Both the position numbers and the translations under genes were made by a program. A model generated the notes under the pieces. The model did not search any database. It saw only the letters and a list, made by a program, of their open reading frames with translations, and was not told where the DNA came from. Of a DNA stretch of 64,000 bases, positions 37,787-48,161 are shown piece after piece. Source of the stretch: Massilia timonae CCUG 45783 (GTDB lineage: Bacteria > Pseudomonadota > Gammaproteobacteria > Burkholderiales > Burkholderiaceae_D); assembly GCF_000315425.1 (NCBI RefSeq), contig NZ_JH992924.1, positions 122,695 to 186,694 on the forward strand. The letters run 5' to 3'. Positions within the stretch are counted from its first letter, which is position 1. Each line of letters begins with the position of its first letter.

Positions 37787-39063
37787 CCACCCCCACCATC
37801 CTGCCTGCGCTCGATGCGCACTACGACGTCGCCATCGTCGGCGGTGGCCAGGCCGGCCTGTCCATGAGCTACTACCTGCAGCAGGCCGGCATCGGGCACA
37901 TCGTGTTCGAAAAACACGTGCAGGCGCACGCCTGGCGCACCCAGCGCTGGGACGCGTTCTCGCTGGTGACCCCGAACTGGCAATGCCGGCTGCCCGGTCA
38001 TCCGTATGCCGGCGACGATCCGCACGGCTTCATGCGGCGCGAACAGATCGTCGAGTACCTGGACGGCTTCATCGCCAAGGTGAATGCGCCGGTGCGCGAA
38101 GGCGTCGAGGTGCGCGAGGTGGCGCCTTTGGCGAGCGGCGGCTTCGCGCTGCGCACCAGCATCGGCGACACCACCGCGGGCCAGGTCGTAGTGGCTTCGG
38201 GCTGCTACCAGGAGCCGATCGTGCCGCGCCTGGCCGAGCGCCTGCCGGCCGACGTCGTGCAGCTGCACTCGGCCGACTACCGCAATCCGCACAGCCTGCC
38301 CGAAGGCGCGGTGCTGGTCGTCGGCTCCGGCCAGTCCGGCGCGCAGATCGCGGAAGACCTGCACCTGGCCGGCCGCCGCGTCCACCTGGCCACCGGCGAC
38401 GCGCCGCGCTGCGCGCGCTTCTATCGCGGCCGCGACGTGGTCGACTGGCTGGCCGACATGGGCTACTACGACAAGCCGGTGAGCGAACACCCCTTGCGCG
38501 AAGGCGTGCGCGACAACACCAACCACTATGTCACGGGGCGCGACGGCGGGCGCGACATCGACCTGCGCGCCTTCGCGCTGCAGGGCATGCGGCTGCACGG
38601 CACGCTGACCGGCCTGGAGGGCACGCGGCTCGACTTCGCCCCCAACCTGAAGGCCAACCTGGACCAGGCCGACGCGGTCTACAACCGCATCAACGCCTCG
38701 ATCGACAACTGGATCGTGTCCCAGGGCATCGCCGCCCCGCCCGGCGCCGCCTACGTGGCGCCATGGGAGCCGGACGGCGCGCTGGCCGACACGCTCGATC
38801 TGCGCGCCGAGGGCATCGCAGCCGTGGTCTGGTGCATCGGCTTCGCGCCGGATTTCAAATGGGTCAATGCGCCGGTCTTCAACGGGCGCGGTCATCCGGT
38901 CCACGCGCGCGGCGTCAGCGGCCAGCCGGGCCTGTATTTCCTGGGCCTGCCCTGGCTGCACACCTGGGGTTCGGGCCGCTTCTCGGGCGTGGCGCGCGAT
39001 GCCGAGTACCTGGCGGCGCACATCGGCGCGCTGGCTGGCGCCCCGGCGTTGCGGTATGCCTGA
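37783..39063 (+). CDS. nitH: Nit1C flavin-dependent oxidoreductase (MSMEG_0569 family)
   Basis: The 426-residue FAD/NADPH monooxygenase-like protein has an N-terminal FAD site VAIVGGGQAGLSMSYYLQQAG, an NADPH site VLVVGSGQSGAQIAEDL near residue 178, and a final motif GLYFLGLPWLHTWGSGRF. This is the trimethylamine-monooxygenase/YUCCA-like fold specific to Nit1C clusters. It is translationally coupled to the GNAT gene (ATGA overlap at 37783). It is expected to oxidise a nitrogen-containing intermediate; the true substrate is unknown. Confidence 0.92.
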   Translation: MTTPTILPALDAHYDVAIVGGGQAGLSMSYYLQQAGIGHIVFEKHVQAHAWRTQRWDAFSLVTPNWQCRLPGHPYAGDDPHGFMRREQIVEYLDGFIAKVNAPVREGVEVREVAPLASGGFALRTSIGDTTAGQVVVASGCYQEPIVPRLAERLPADVVQLHSADYRNPHSLPEGAVLVVGSGQSGAQIAEDLHLAGRRVHLATGDAPRCARFYRGRDVVDWLADMGYYDKPVSEHPLREGVRDNTNHYVTGRDGGRDIDLRAFALQGMRLHGTLTGLEGTRLDFAPNLKANLDQADAVYNRINASIDNWIVSQGIAAPPGAAYVAPWEPDGALADTLDLRAEGIAAVVWCIGFAPDFKWVNAPVFNGRGHPVHARGVSGQPGLYFLGLPWLHTWGSGRFSGVARDAEYLAAHIGALAGAPALRYA

Positions 39064-39219
39064 CATGCCCCGGTGCAGCGCGCGCCGTGATGTGGCATGC
39101 GCCGCACCGCCGCGACGCAACCCCGGCACGCTGTGCTTCGATCCTGCCGCCGTCATTGACTGGACGGTTTGACCGGATCGCTGCCCCGCACCGCGCCGGC
39201 ATGCCTCTTGGACGGCGGC

Positions 39220-39243
39220 TTGAATGGAAAACGTTCCATTCAA
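39220..39243. promoter_or_regulatory. perfect palindrome upstream of Nit1C promoter P2
   Basis: TTGAATGGAA, four bases, then TTCCATTCAA: ten-base arms without mismatch. It ends 17 bases before the P2 block and 23 bases before the -24 element. This is very close for a sigma-54 enhancer, so it may instead be a repressor or co-activator site. Confidence 0.7.
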
Positions 39244-39260
39244 TGTCCGCGCGCCAGGGC

Positions 39261-39290
39261 ATTGACTGGCACGGAGCATGCAATCAATCC
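39261..39290 (+). promoter_or_regulatory. sigma-54-type promoter P2 of the Nit1C cluster
   Basis: CTGGCACG (-24), four bases and ATGCA (-12) at 39266-39282, again flanked by ATTGA and TCAAT. It lies in the 283-base gap between nitH and nitB and would start transcription about 55 bases before nitB. Confidence 0.78.
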
Positions 39291-39346
39291 CCCTGTGCGG
39301 ACCGCGTTTTTCCGCACCAATTCAACCACTAGACAGGAGCACTACC

Positions 39347-39829
39347 ATGCCAGCAGTTACCCAAGCCAAGCACCAGAAAGGCGACTTCTTCGTGGACTAC
39401 GAGGAGAAGGTGTTCGAGGACGTCAAGGCGAAGCCGGGCGAGAAAGCGCTGGTAACCTTCCACACGGTGGCCTATGAAGGCTCGATCGGTTTCGTCAACA
39501 TGCTGCAGGCCACCCGCCTGCAGCGCAAGGGATACGAAACCTCGATCCTGATGTACGGGCCGGGCGTCACCCTGGGCATCCAGCGCGGCTTCCCGACCAT
39601 CGGCGACGAAGCCTTCCCCGGCCACCAGAACTACAGCAAGCAGCTCACCAAGTTCATGGAAGAGGGCGGCAAGGTCTATGCCTGCCGCTTCGCGCTGCAG
39701 GCGCTGTACGGCCATGGCGAGCCGGCGCTGATCGAAGGCATCCGCCCCATCAGCCCGCTCGACGTGCTCGACCTGAAGCTGCTGCACCTGCGCGACAACG
39801 CGGTCGTCATCGATACCTGGACCCTGTAA
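39347..39829 (+). CDS. nitB: Nit1C DsrE-like protein (MSMEG_0572/Sll0783 family)
   Basis: A 160-residue protein with a DsrE-like Rossmann fold ([20 protein letters not shown], then [12 protein letters not shown]) and a single Cys in [14 protein letters not shown]. The family occurs next to the Nit1C nitrilase in proteobacteria, cyanobacteria and mycobacteria and is induced by nitrogen starvation. Its biochemical role is unknown. It is the first gene of the five-gene right-hand unit behind P2; ACAGGAG precedes the start at 39347. Confidence 0.9.
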   Translation: MPAVTQAKHQKGDFFVDYEEKVFEDVKAKPGEKALVTFHTVAYEGSIGFVNMLQATRLQRKGYETSILMYGPGVTLGIQRGFPTIGDEAFPGHQNYSKQLTKFMEEGGKVYACRFALQALYGHGEPALIEGIRPISPLDVLDLKLLHLRDNAVVIDTWTL

Positions 39830-39851
39830 GCGGCGACAGGAGGGCGGCACC

Positions 39852-40840
<989 letters not shown>

Positions 40841-40844
<4 letters not shown>

Positions 40845-41944
40845 ACCCCATGAACCAGCAGTTGATTGCGGAGTTGCAGTCGGTCGGACTGCGGCTGGGC
40901 GACACCAGCATCGGCGCGCCGAGCCGGCGCGGCGGCGCCGGCCCGACCGACCACAAGGCGGTCACGATCGATGGCCACACGGTGATGATCCCGGTGCACA
41001 CGGCGGGCGCCTGGAGCTCGCCCTATGTCGCCGCGCCGCGCGCCGACGGCTCGACGCGCATCGTGCGCGACGGGATCGAGCTGGCCGTGGTGTCCTTCCC
41101 GCGCCAGCCGCGCTTTTACAAGCTGCAGACCTACGACGGCGTGCCGTACTCCAAGATCGCCACCCTGCACGGCGCCGACGTGCTGGCGACCACGGTCCTG
41201 CAAAGCTGCATCCGCTACGAAAGCCGGCGCAAGTCCTGCCAGTTCTGCGCGATCGGCCAGTCGCTGGCGGCCGGCCGCACGATCCTGCGCAAGACGCCGG
41301 AACAGCTGGCCGAGGTGGCGCGCGCCGCGGTGCTGCTCGACGGCGTGAAGCACATGGTCATGACCACCGGCACGCCGAACGCGACCGATCGTGGCGCGCA
41401 GATCCTGTGCGAGAGCGCGTTCGCGGTCAAGGCGGCGGTGGACCTGCCGATCCAGGGCCAGTGCGAGCCGCCCGACGACGACGCGTGGTTCCGGCGCATG
41501 CGCGATGCCGGCGTCGATTCATTGGGCATGCACCTGGAAGCCGTGACGCCGGCGGTGCGCGCGCGCATCATGCCGGGCAAGGCGAGCGTGCCGCTCAAGC
41601 GCTATTTCAGCGCCTTCGAGGCGGCGGTCGCGGTGTTCGGCCCGGGCCAGGTCAGCACCTACATCCTGGCCGGGCTGGGCGACACGCCGGAGGCGATCCT
41701 CGCCATGAGCGAGCGTCTGGTGGACATGGGCGTGTATCCCTTCGTGGTGCCGTTCGTGCCCGTCACCGGCACCCCGCTCGAAGACCATCCGGCGCCCGAC
41801 GCCGCCTTCATGCGCGCCGTCCTGGCGCCGCTGGCCGGGATCCTTGAGCGCGGCAATCTGCGCGCGGCCGACATCAAGGCGGGTTGCGGACGCTGCGGCG
41901 CCTGCTCGACACTGTCCACCTACGAAAAGCGGCCGGCGGCATGA
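40841..41944 (+). CDS. nitD: Nit1C radical SAM protein (MSMEG_0568 family)
   Basis: The 367-residue protein has a biotin-synthase-like radical SAM barrel. The cluster Cys are spaced unusually, C123-x9-C133-x2-C136 ([18 protein letters not shown]). The C-terminus has three more Cys (349, 352, 355; [10 protein letters not shown]), which may bind a second cluster. [15 protein letters not shown] and [17 protein letters not shown] are family features. It presumably makes the pathway's radical-derived intermediate. It overlaps both neighbours by four bases. Confidence 0.92.
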
Positions 41945-42930
41945 GCGACTCCACACTGGAAGCGTTGGCCGCATCCCTGCGCGCGAGTCCCGGCTTCGCG
42001 CACAAGCGCGACATCGAGGGCGTGCTGCCGGCCCTGCGCGGGGCCGCGCCCAGCGGCGTCGCCATCGGCGACGATTGCGCGGCGATCCCCGACGGCGACG
42101 GCTACCTGCTGTTCGCGATCGAAGGCTTCCTGAACGAATTCGTCGAGCGCGAACCCTGGTTCGCCGGCTATTGCGGCGTGATGGTCAACGTGAGCGACAT
42201 CCATGCCATGGGCGGACGGCCCACCGCCGTCGTGGATGCGCTGTGGAGCCGCGGCGGCGACGCCGCCACCCCGGTGCTGGAGGGGATGGCGGCGGCCTCC
42301 CTCGCGTATGGCGTTCCCATCGTCGGCGGCCACAGCAACCGGCGCACCGACCGCGAACAGCTGTCGGTCGCCATCGTCGGCCGCGCGCACCGCCTGCTGA
42401 CCAGCTTCGATGCGCGACCTGGCCAGCACCTGGTCGCCGCGATCGACCTGCGCGGACGCTTCCAGGAGCCGTATGCCTACTGGAACACGAGCCTCGGCGC
42501 GCCGCCGGAGCGCCTGCGCGCCGACCTCGAGATCCTGCCGGCGCTGGCCGAGGACGGCCTGGCGGCGGCGGCCAAGGACATCAGCATGGCGGGCGTGGTC
42601 GGGACGGCGCTGATGCTGCTCGAATGCTCGGGCATCGGCGCCGTCATCGACGTCGACCTGGTGCCGCGTCCGGACGGCGTCGACCTGGCGCGCTGGCTGG
42701 GCGTCTTCCCCAGCTACGGCTTCTTGCTCAGCGTCGCCGACGAGCACCTGGACGCCGTGCTGGCGCGCTTCGCGGCGCGCGGCATCGCCTGCGCCGCGAT
42801 CGGCCGCACGGAAGCGGGCAGCGCCGTCACGCTGCGGCGCGGCGCCGAACGGGTCACGCTGTGGGATTTCGAACGGGAAGCCTTCATCGGCTGCGGTGAA
42901 GAACGCGATAGGGGAGCAAACCATGCCTGA
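41941..42930 (+). CDS. nitF: Nit1C AIR-synthase-like protein (Sll0787 family)
   Basis: A 329-residue PurM/SelD-fold protein. ATP/phosphate-binding features are IGDDCAAIPDGDGYLLFAIEGF, GVMVNVSDIHAMGGRPTAVVDAL and VGGHSNRRTDREQLSVAIVG, near the usual positions for the family. AIR synthases and relatives activate an oxygen atom by phosphorylation before nitrogen attack, so an amide- or carbonyl-activating step is plausible. The start overlaps the radical SAM gene by four bases. Confidence 0.92.
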   Translation: MSDSTLEALAASLRASPGFAHKRDIEGVLPALRGAAPSGVAIGDDCAAIPDGDGYLLFAIEGFLNEFVEREPWFAGYCGVMVNVSDIHAMGGRPTAVVDALWSRGGDAATPVLEGMAAASLAYGVPIVGGHSNRRTDREQLSVAIVGRAHRLLTSFDARPGQHLVAAIDLRGRFQEPYAYWNTSLGAPPERLRADLEILPALAEDGLAAAAKDISMAGVVGTALMLLECSGIGAVIDVDLVPRPDGVDLARWLGVFPSYGFLLSVADEHLDAVLARFAARGIACAAIGRTEAGSAVTLRRGAERVTLWDFEREAFIGCGEERDRGANHA

Positions 42931-43210
42931 AGTACGTTTTCTGGTCCGCTGGCCGGATGCCAGCACCGACGACTGCTATTCTCCGTCGACGGCCATCAAG
43001 GAGCACCTGGACGCCGGCACGCCGTATGCGCTGGCCGACTTCCTGGCGCGCAGCCGCCGCGGGCTGGGCGCCGCCAGCGAGCGGGTGCGCGCCAAATATG
43101 GTTTCGCCTGCTCGTCGGCCATGGACCAGCTGGCGCGCATCGAGACGAAGGCCGCTGCCTTCCAGGGCGATGGTGACGCGGTCGTGCGGGTCGAGCGGTT
43201 TTCACCTTGA
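42923..43210 (+). CDS. nitG: Nit1C small protein (MSMEG_0570 family)
   Basis: A 95-residue protein (MPEVRFLVRWPDASTDDCYS at the start, then AIKEHLDAGTPYALADFLAR). It belongs to a small family of unknown function restricted to Nit1C clusters and called nitrogen-starvation response protein. It overlaps the upstream gene by eight bases and has GGGGAG before the ATG. It is the last gene of the cluster. Confidence 0.85.
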   Translation: MPEVRFLVRWPDASTDDCYSPSTAIKEHLDAGTPYALADFLARSRRGLGAASERVRAKYGFACSSAMDQLARIETKAAAFQGDGDAVVRVERFSP

Positions 43211-43257
43211 GCTCGCCCTGAGCGTAGCCGGCAAACGTTGCGGCGGCGCGAACTGGA

Positions 43258-43287
43258 TGGGCATACAGTAAATCGCGGCGGTATAAT
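43258..43287 (+). promoter_or_regulatory. uvrD: promoter of uvrD
   Basis: TATAAT at 43282-43287 lies 18 bases after TGGGCA (43258-43263). The expected start point falls on or next to the A of the uvrD ATG (43294), which would give a leaderless mRNA. Confidence 0.6.
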
Positions 43288-43293
43288 GGCCGG

Positions 43294-45609
43294 ATGCAGA
43301 CCCTTCTTCACAACCTCAATCCCGAACAACTTGCCGCAGTTACACTGCCTTCGCAGAGCGCGCTGATCCTTGCCGGCGCCGGTTCCGGCAAGACGCGCGT
43401 GCTGACCACGCGCATCGCCTGGCTGATCCAGACCAACCAGGTGTCGCCGGCCGGCATCATGGCGGTGACGTTCACGAACAAGGCGGCGAAGGAGATGCTC
43501 ACGCGTTTGTCGGCCATGCTGCCGATTAATACGCGCGGCATGTGGATCGGCACCTTCCACGGCCTGTGCAACCGGCTGCTGCGCACGCACTACCGCGACG
43601 CCGCGTTGCCGCAGACGTTCCAGATCCTCGACTCGCAAGACCAGCTGTCGCTGATCAAGCGCATGCTCAAGGCGCACAATGTCGACGACGAGAAGTATCC
43701 GGCCAAGAACCTGATGTACTTCATCAACAACGCCAAGGACCAGGGCCTGCGCGCCTCGCAGGTCGAAGCGTATGACCCGATCGAGCGCCGCATGGTCGAG
43801 TTGTATGAGTTGTACGATCAGCAATGCCAGCGCGAAGGCGTGGTCGATTTCGCCGAGCTGCTGCTGCGTTCCTATGAACTGCTGGCGCGCAATGGCCCGC
43901 TGCGCCATCACTACCAGATGCGTTTCCGCCACATCCTGGTCGACGAGTTCCAGGATACCAATGACTTGCAATACAACCTGCTGAAATTGCTGGCGGGGCA
44001 GGGCGAGACCGGCGGCGGCGCCATCTTCGCCGTCGGCGACGACGACCAGAGCATCTATGCCTTCCGCGGCGCCAACGTCGGCAATATGTCGGCCTTCGAG
44101 CGCGACTACCAGGTCAAGAACCTGATCAAGCTGGAGCAGAACTACCGCTCGCACGGCCACATCCTCGACAGCGCCAACTACCTGATCGCCAATAACACCA
44201 AGCGTCTGGGCAAGAACCTGCGCACGGATGCGGGCCAGGGCGAGCCGGTGCGCGTGTACGAGGCGTCGTCCGACCTCGAAGAAGCGCAGTGGATCATCGA
44301 AGAAGCGAAAAGCCTCATGAACGAGGGCATGCCGCGCAACGAGATCGCGATCCTGTACCGCAGCAATGCCCAGAGCCGGGTGATCGAGCACGCGCTGTTC
44401 GCCGCCGGCCTGCCGTACACCGTGTACGGCGGCCTGCGCTACTTCCAGCGCGCCGAGGTCAAGCACGCCATCGCCTACCTGCAGCTGATGGATAATCCGC
44501 ACAACGATTCGGCCTTCCTGCGCGTGGTGAACTTCCCCACCCGCGGCATCGGCGCGCGCTCGATCGAGCAGCTGCAGATGGCGGCCGACAGCTACGGCAT
44601 CTCGCTGTATGCGGCCGTGCCCTATATGTCCGGCAAGGCCGGCACGTCGCTGGGCGCCTTCGTCAAATTGATCGAAGGCGCGCGTTTCGAGACCCAGCAA
44701 TTGCCGCTGCCCGAGCTGGTGCGCGTGGTGCTCGAGCGCAGCACCCTGCTCACGCATTACGCCAACGAGAAGGAAGGAGCCGACCGCATCGAGAACCTGG
44801 AGCAGATGGTCAACGCCGCGACCCAGTTCGTGCAAGAAGAAGGCTTCGGCGTCCAGGCGCCGGCCCATCTGGGCCCGCCATCTCAGGCCCAGGCCGGCGA
44901 GGCGGTGGTGTACCAGGACGGCATCGAGGTCATCGACGGCGGCGCGCCGCTGCCGACCGTGATGTCGCCCTTGTCCGCCTTCCTGTCGCATGCTTCGCTC
45001 GAGGCGGGCGACGCCCAGGCCCAGGCCGGGCAAGAGGCATTGCAGCTGATGACGGTGCACTCGGCCAAGGGCCTGGAATTCGATGCGGTGTTCATCACCG
45101 GCCTCGAAGAAGGCCTGTTCCCGCACGAGAGCAGCGCGCGCGAAGCCGAGGGCGTGGACGAAGAACGGCGCCTGATGTACGTGGCGATCACGCGCGCGCG
45201 CCGGCGCCTGTACATGAGCTTTACCCAGCAGCGCATGCTGCACGGCCAGACCCGCTTTAACATGAAGTCGCGCTTCTTCGACGAGTTGCCCGAAGAAGCG
45301 CTCAAGTGGCTGTCGCCGCGCGTGCAGACCGCCTGGTTCGCTGGCCGCAAGCAGACGACGGCCTGGGACGACGCCAAGTTCCGCGAAGGCGGCAGCGACA
45401 ACAAGATCGCGCAGCAGATCACGCAGAAGTCGGGCAATGGCACCGGCTGGCGCGTGGGTGAATCCGTGTCGCACGCCAAGTTCGGGGAAGGCGTGATCGT
45501 CAATATCGAAGGCGGCGCCGGCGCGGCGCGGGCCCAGATCAATTTCGGTTCGGCCGGGATGAAGGTGCTGGACTTGTCGATCGCGAAGCTGGAGAAGATC
45601 GGGCGCTGA
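43294..45609 (+). CDS. uvrD: UvrD/PcrA-family DNA helicase
   Basis: The 771-residue superfamily I 3'-5' helicase has motif I AGAGSGKTRVLTTRIAWL, motif II VDEFQDTN, motif III DDDQSIYAFRGA, motif V HSAKGLEFDAVF and motif VI ITRARRRLY. The C-terminal Tudor-like module (GESVSHAKFGEGVIVNIEG) is typical of UvrD/PcrA. It acts in nucleotide excision repair, mismatch repair and removal of recombinase or stalled polymerase. There is no ribosome-binding site before the ATG. Confidence 0.95.
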   Translation: MQTLLHNLNPEQLAAVTLPSQSALILAGAGSGKTRVLTTRIAWLIQTNQVSPAGIMAVTFTNKAAKEMLTRLSAMLPINTRGMWIGTFHGLCNRLLRTHYRDAALPQTFQILDSQDQLSLIKRMLKAHNVDDEKYPAKNLMYFINNAKDQGLRASQVEAYDPIERRMVELYELYDQQCQREGVVDFAELLLRSYELLARNGPLRHHYQMRFRHILVDEFQDTNDLQYNLLKLLAGQGETGGGAIFAVGDDDQSIYAFRGANVGNMSAFERDYQVKNLIKLEQNYRSHGHILDSANYLIANNTKRLGKNLRTDAGQGEPVRVYEASSDLEEAQWIIEEAKSLMNEGMPRNEIAILYRSNAQSRVIEHALFAAGLPYTVYGGLRYFQRAEVKHAIAYLQLMDNPHNDSAFLRVVNFPTRGIGARSIEQLQMAADSYGISLYAAVPYMSGKAGTSLGAFVKLIEGARFETQQLPLPELVRVVLERSTLLTHYANEKEGADRIENLEQMVNAATQFVQEEGFGVQAPAHLGPPSQAQAGEAVVYQDGIEVIDGGAPLPTVMSPLSAFLSHASLEAGDAQAQAGQEALQLMTVHSAKGLEFDAVFITGLEEGLFPHESSAREAEGVDEERRLMYVAITRARRRLYMSFTQQRMLHGQTRFNMKSRFFDELPEEALKWLSPRVQTAWFAGRKQTTAWDDAKFREGGSDNKIAQQITQKSGNGTGWRVGESVSHAKFGEGVIVNIEGGAGAARAQINFGSAGMKVLDLSIAKLEKIGR

Positions 45610-45616
45610 GCTTCAT

Positions 45617-45639
45617 GGTGGATGGCGGCGCCATCCACC
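45617..45639. terminator. hairpin between convergent uvrD and 45648 genes
   Basis: GGTGGATGGC and GCCATCCACC form a ten-base perfect stem with a three-base loop, between the two stops. There is no T run. Confidence 0.5.
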
Positions 45640-45647
45640 CGCCGACA

Positions 45648-46427
45648 TCATTTCTCGAGGCTGACCTTGTCAGCCGGCGCCGTGTCCGGCTTGCCGAAAA
45701 TCTCCCGATACCCCGCATACATCGCGCACTGCAGCAGCAGGATGAACAGGAAGATCACCCACATGATCACCACCCGCGCGATATTATTCCCGCCCAGCAG
45801 CATGGCGATCACCATGCACACCGCGAAGAAGATCGCGAACCAGGCCAGCAGCAAGACCAGGAACACGCCGGCACTGCGTTTCACCGCAAAGAAGCTGTAG
45901 AACACGGCCTTGAACGGCGGCATCTTTTGCCAGTAGGTGAGCGGGGCGGCGAAGCACAGCGAGATCAGCGCCGCGACGTCGACCGCAAAGATCAGGAACA
46001 TCGCCAGCACGTCCGATCCCGCCAGCACGGCCGGGGTGCCGGTCGTGCCCTGGGCCCGGACCTGCTCCCAGAACGTTTCATCGACGGCGAGGCGGGTGAT
46101 CAGCGCCAGCACCAGCGACACGGCCAGGTAGACCACCCCGACCTTGCACAATTCGCGGAATACCGGCTTGCGGAATCCCGTCAGCAGCACCGCGGGCGAG
46201 ACGCGCTGCCCGCTCTCGATCATCGAGCAACCCATCATGAAAGCCATCGAGAACGACGGAATCAGGACCACCGCCACCATCGGTCCCAGCAGCGGCACGG
46301 AGCTGATCAGGATGCTGATGAGGATGTTGGCGAACAGCAGCGTGGTGAGGGCCGCGGGTTGTTGACGGAACAGGCTGGCGCCGCGTTTGAGCCAGATCCA
46401 GCCGGTGATAGCAGGCAAATTGTTCAT
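45648..46427 (-). CDS. BPSS1780-family membrane protein
   Basis: The 259-residue integral membrane protein has five to six long hydrophobic helices and opens with ITGWIWLKRGASLFRQQPAALTTLL, the pattern of the BPSS1780 family found in beta-proteobacteria, mostly next to thrB/polA. Function is unknown. It abuts the thrB stop and is in the same operon. Confidence 0.85.
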   Translation of the reverse strand: MNNLPAITGWIWLKRGASLFRQQPAALTTLLFANILISILISSVPLLGPMVAVVLIPSFSMAFMMGCSMIESGQRVSPAVLLTGFRKPVFRELCKVGVVYLAVSLVLALITRLAVDETFWEQVRAQGTTGTPAVLAGSDVLAMFLIFAVDVAALISLCFAAPLTYWQKMPPFKAVFYSFFAVKRSAGVFLVLLLAWFAIFFAVCMVIAMLLGGNNIARVVIMWVIFLFILLLQCAMYAGYREIFGKPDTAPADKVSLEK

Positions 46428-47396
46428 TTAGGGCAAATTCGGCGCCGGGCAAGCGATGCGCTCGCGCAGGATGCGTTCGAAATGGGTCGGATCGTGCGGC
46501 GTCAACAGCTCGGCCGCACGGGGAAGATGCAGATCATACAGGCGCGACAGCCAGAAGCGAAGCGCGCCGGCGCGCAGCATCGGCTGCCAGGCGGCTTGTT
46601 CGTCTGCGGTGAATGGCCGCACCTCATGGTAGGCGTCCAGCAACGCACGCACCCGGGCTGCGTCAAGAACGCCGGTGGCCAGGTCGACGCACCAGTCGTT
46701 GACGGTCACGGCGACGTCGTACAGCCAGGTGTCGACGCCGGCAAAATAAAAGTCGAAGCAGCCGCTCAGGCGCTCGCCCTCGAACATCACGTTGTTGCGG
46801 AACAGGTCGGCGTGTACGGGCCCGCGCGCCAGTTGCGCATAGGTGGCGCCGGCGGCGAACTCGCTCTGGTAGGCCACTTCGCTGCGCAGCAGCGCGGCTT
46901 CGGCTTCATTCAAGAACGGCAGGACGGCCGGCGCGGTCTCCACCCACCAGTCCAGGCCACGCAAATTGGGTTGATGCAGGGTGAAATCCTGGGCCGCCAG
47001 GTGCATGCGCGCCAGCATGCGACCCACTTCGGCGCAGTGCACCGGCTGCGGGTCGAGCTGCGAGCTGCCTTGCAGGCGGCTGACGATGATCGCCGGCTTG
47101 CCGTGCAGCGCGACCACCAGTTCATCGTCCGTGTTCGGCACCGGCGCCGGCACCGGAATGCCGCGTTCGGCCAGGTGGGCCATCAGCTTGACGTAGAAGG
47201 GGAGCTGGTCGAAGCGCAGGTTCTCGAAGATCGTGAGCACATACTCGCCAGACCGTGGACCATGCGCAGTGCTCAAGAAAAAATTGCTGTTGTCGATGCC
47301 GGATGAAATGCCTTCGAGCCCGACGGCCTGGCCGAGCGGGTACTGCTTGATCCACTGGTGAAGGTCATCCAGCGAGACCGCGGTAAATACTGCCAT
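46428..47396 (-). CDS. thrB: homoserine kinase (ThrB, choline-kinase-like type)
   Basis: The 322-residue enzyme phosphorylates homoserine on the way to threonine. It is the protein-kinase-like ThrB of pseudomonads and burkholderias, not the GHMP type. It has the family opening [35 protein letters not shown], here spread over residues 7-41, a catalytic [14 protein letters not shown] and the metal Asp in CFDFYFAG. It stands in the usual block with DUF2782 (upstream) and the BPSS1780 protein (downstream, no gap). Confidence 0.93.
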   Translation of the reverse strand: MAVFTAVSLDDLHQWIKQYPLGQAVGLEGISSGIDNSNFFLSTAHGPRSGEYVLTIFENLRFDQLPFYVKLMAHLAERGIPVPAPVPNTDDELVVALHGKPAIIVSRLQGSSQLDPQPVHCAEVGRMLARMHLAAQDFTLHQPNLRGLDWWVETAPAVLPFLNEAEAALLRSEVAYQSEFAAGATYAQLARGPVHADLFRNNVMFEGERLSGCFDFYFAGVDTWLYDVAVTVNDWCVDLATGVLDAARVRALLDAYHEVRPFTADEQAAWQPMLRAGALRFWLSRLYDLHLPRAAELLTPHDPTHFERILRERIACPAPNLP

Positions 47397-47457
47397 GTGC
47401 TAACAAAAGAGAAGGTGAGAACCCGCCGCCGCGACACAAGCGCCGCGGCTGGTGGGA

Positions 47458-47961
47458 TCATTGTTTGGTGGTCGGCTCCAGCGCGGGCGGCGGCGGCACG
47501 TCGGCGCGGGCGGGCACGCCCGGACGCGCGGGGGCCGGCGCGACCGGCTGATCGGCTGTGTCCTGCTTCTTGGGATTGCCAAAGTCGAATTCCATCACCG
47601 TCCATTGTGGGGCACGGATGTTGTTGCTGGTGGCATCGCCGGGTTGGGCGTTACCTGGTGCAACGTTGGGCTTCATGGTGTAGCGGCTCGGGCCGCTTTC
47701 TACCTCGACCTGGGTGACCGTGCCGTCATTGCTGCGGCGCTCCGTGATCTTGGTGCGCTGGCGCGGCGGAATCGTGGTCGCCGGCGTGTCGCTGCCCGGC
47801 TCGATGCGTTCGAGTTCGGGCGGCGCATCGCTGGGCCGCTGCTGGTTCTGCGGCGGGGTTGGCGTCGGTTGCGTCGGAGGCAACGCCGACTGCTGGGCCG
47901 CGGCCGAGCCGGCGAGCAGGCAAAGCGTCAGGAGGGCGAAGCGGGATGTCGAGCGCAGCAT
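47458..47961 (-). CDS. periplasmic DUF2782 family protein
   Basis: A 167-residue protein with a Sec signal peptide (FALLTLCLLAGSAAAQ). A low-complexity Pro/Gln/Thr-rich region precedes the DUF2782 core (TKITERRSNDGTVTQVEVES, then SRYTMKPN). A Pro-rich tail closes the protein. Function is unknown; relatives sit between polA and thrB, as here. ATG 47961 with AGGTGA upstream was preferred to GTG 47970. Confidence 0.8.
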   Translation of the reverse strand: MLRSTSRFALLTLCLLAGSAAAQQSALPPTQPTPTPPQNQQRPSDAPPELERIEPGSDTPATTIPPRQRTKITERRSNDGTVTQVEVESGPSRYTMKPNVAPGNAQPGDATSNNIRAPQWTVMEFDFGNPKKQDTADQPVAPAPARPGVPARADVPPPPALEPTTKQ

Positions 47962-48161
47962 GATGGTCACCTAATGTCGTTTAGTCCATTGTAGCAAACA
48001 GCGTCCCTGCCCAGTGAAAAGTGTGCCAAAACCTTATGTTTACAGAGGGGCAAGTGCCTTGAAGCTCAGGCGCGGCTGCTGATGCGGATTCTGCGATAAT
48101 GGCGCTTACCCTGGCGCCACCGATGGCGCCGCCTGCCGAACTCCTGAATGTCGCCCCCCTT

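Noticed and set aside
42976..45474. An 832-codon open frame opposite uvrD
   Set aside because: Shadow of the well-supported helicase gene; no recognisable motifs.
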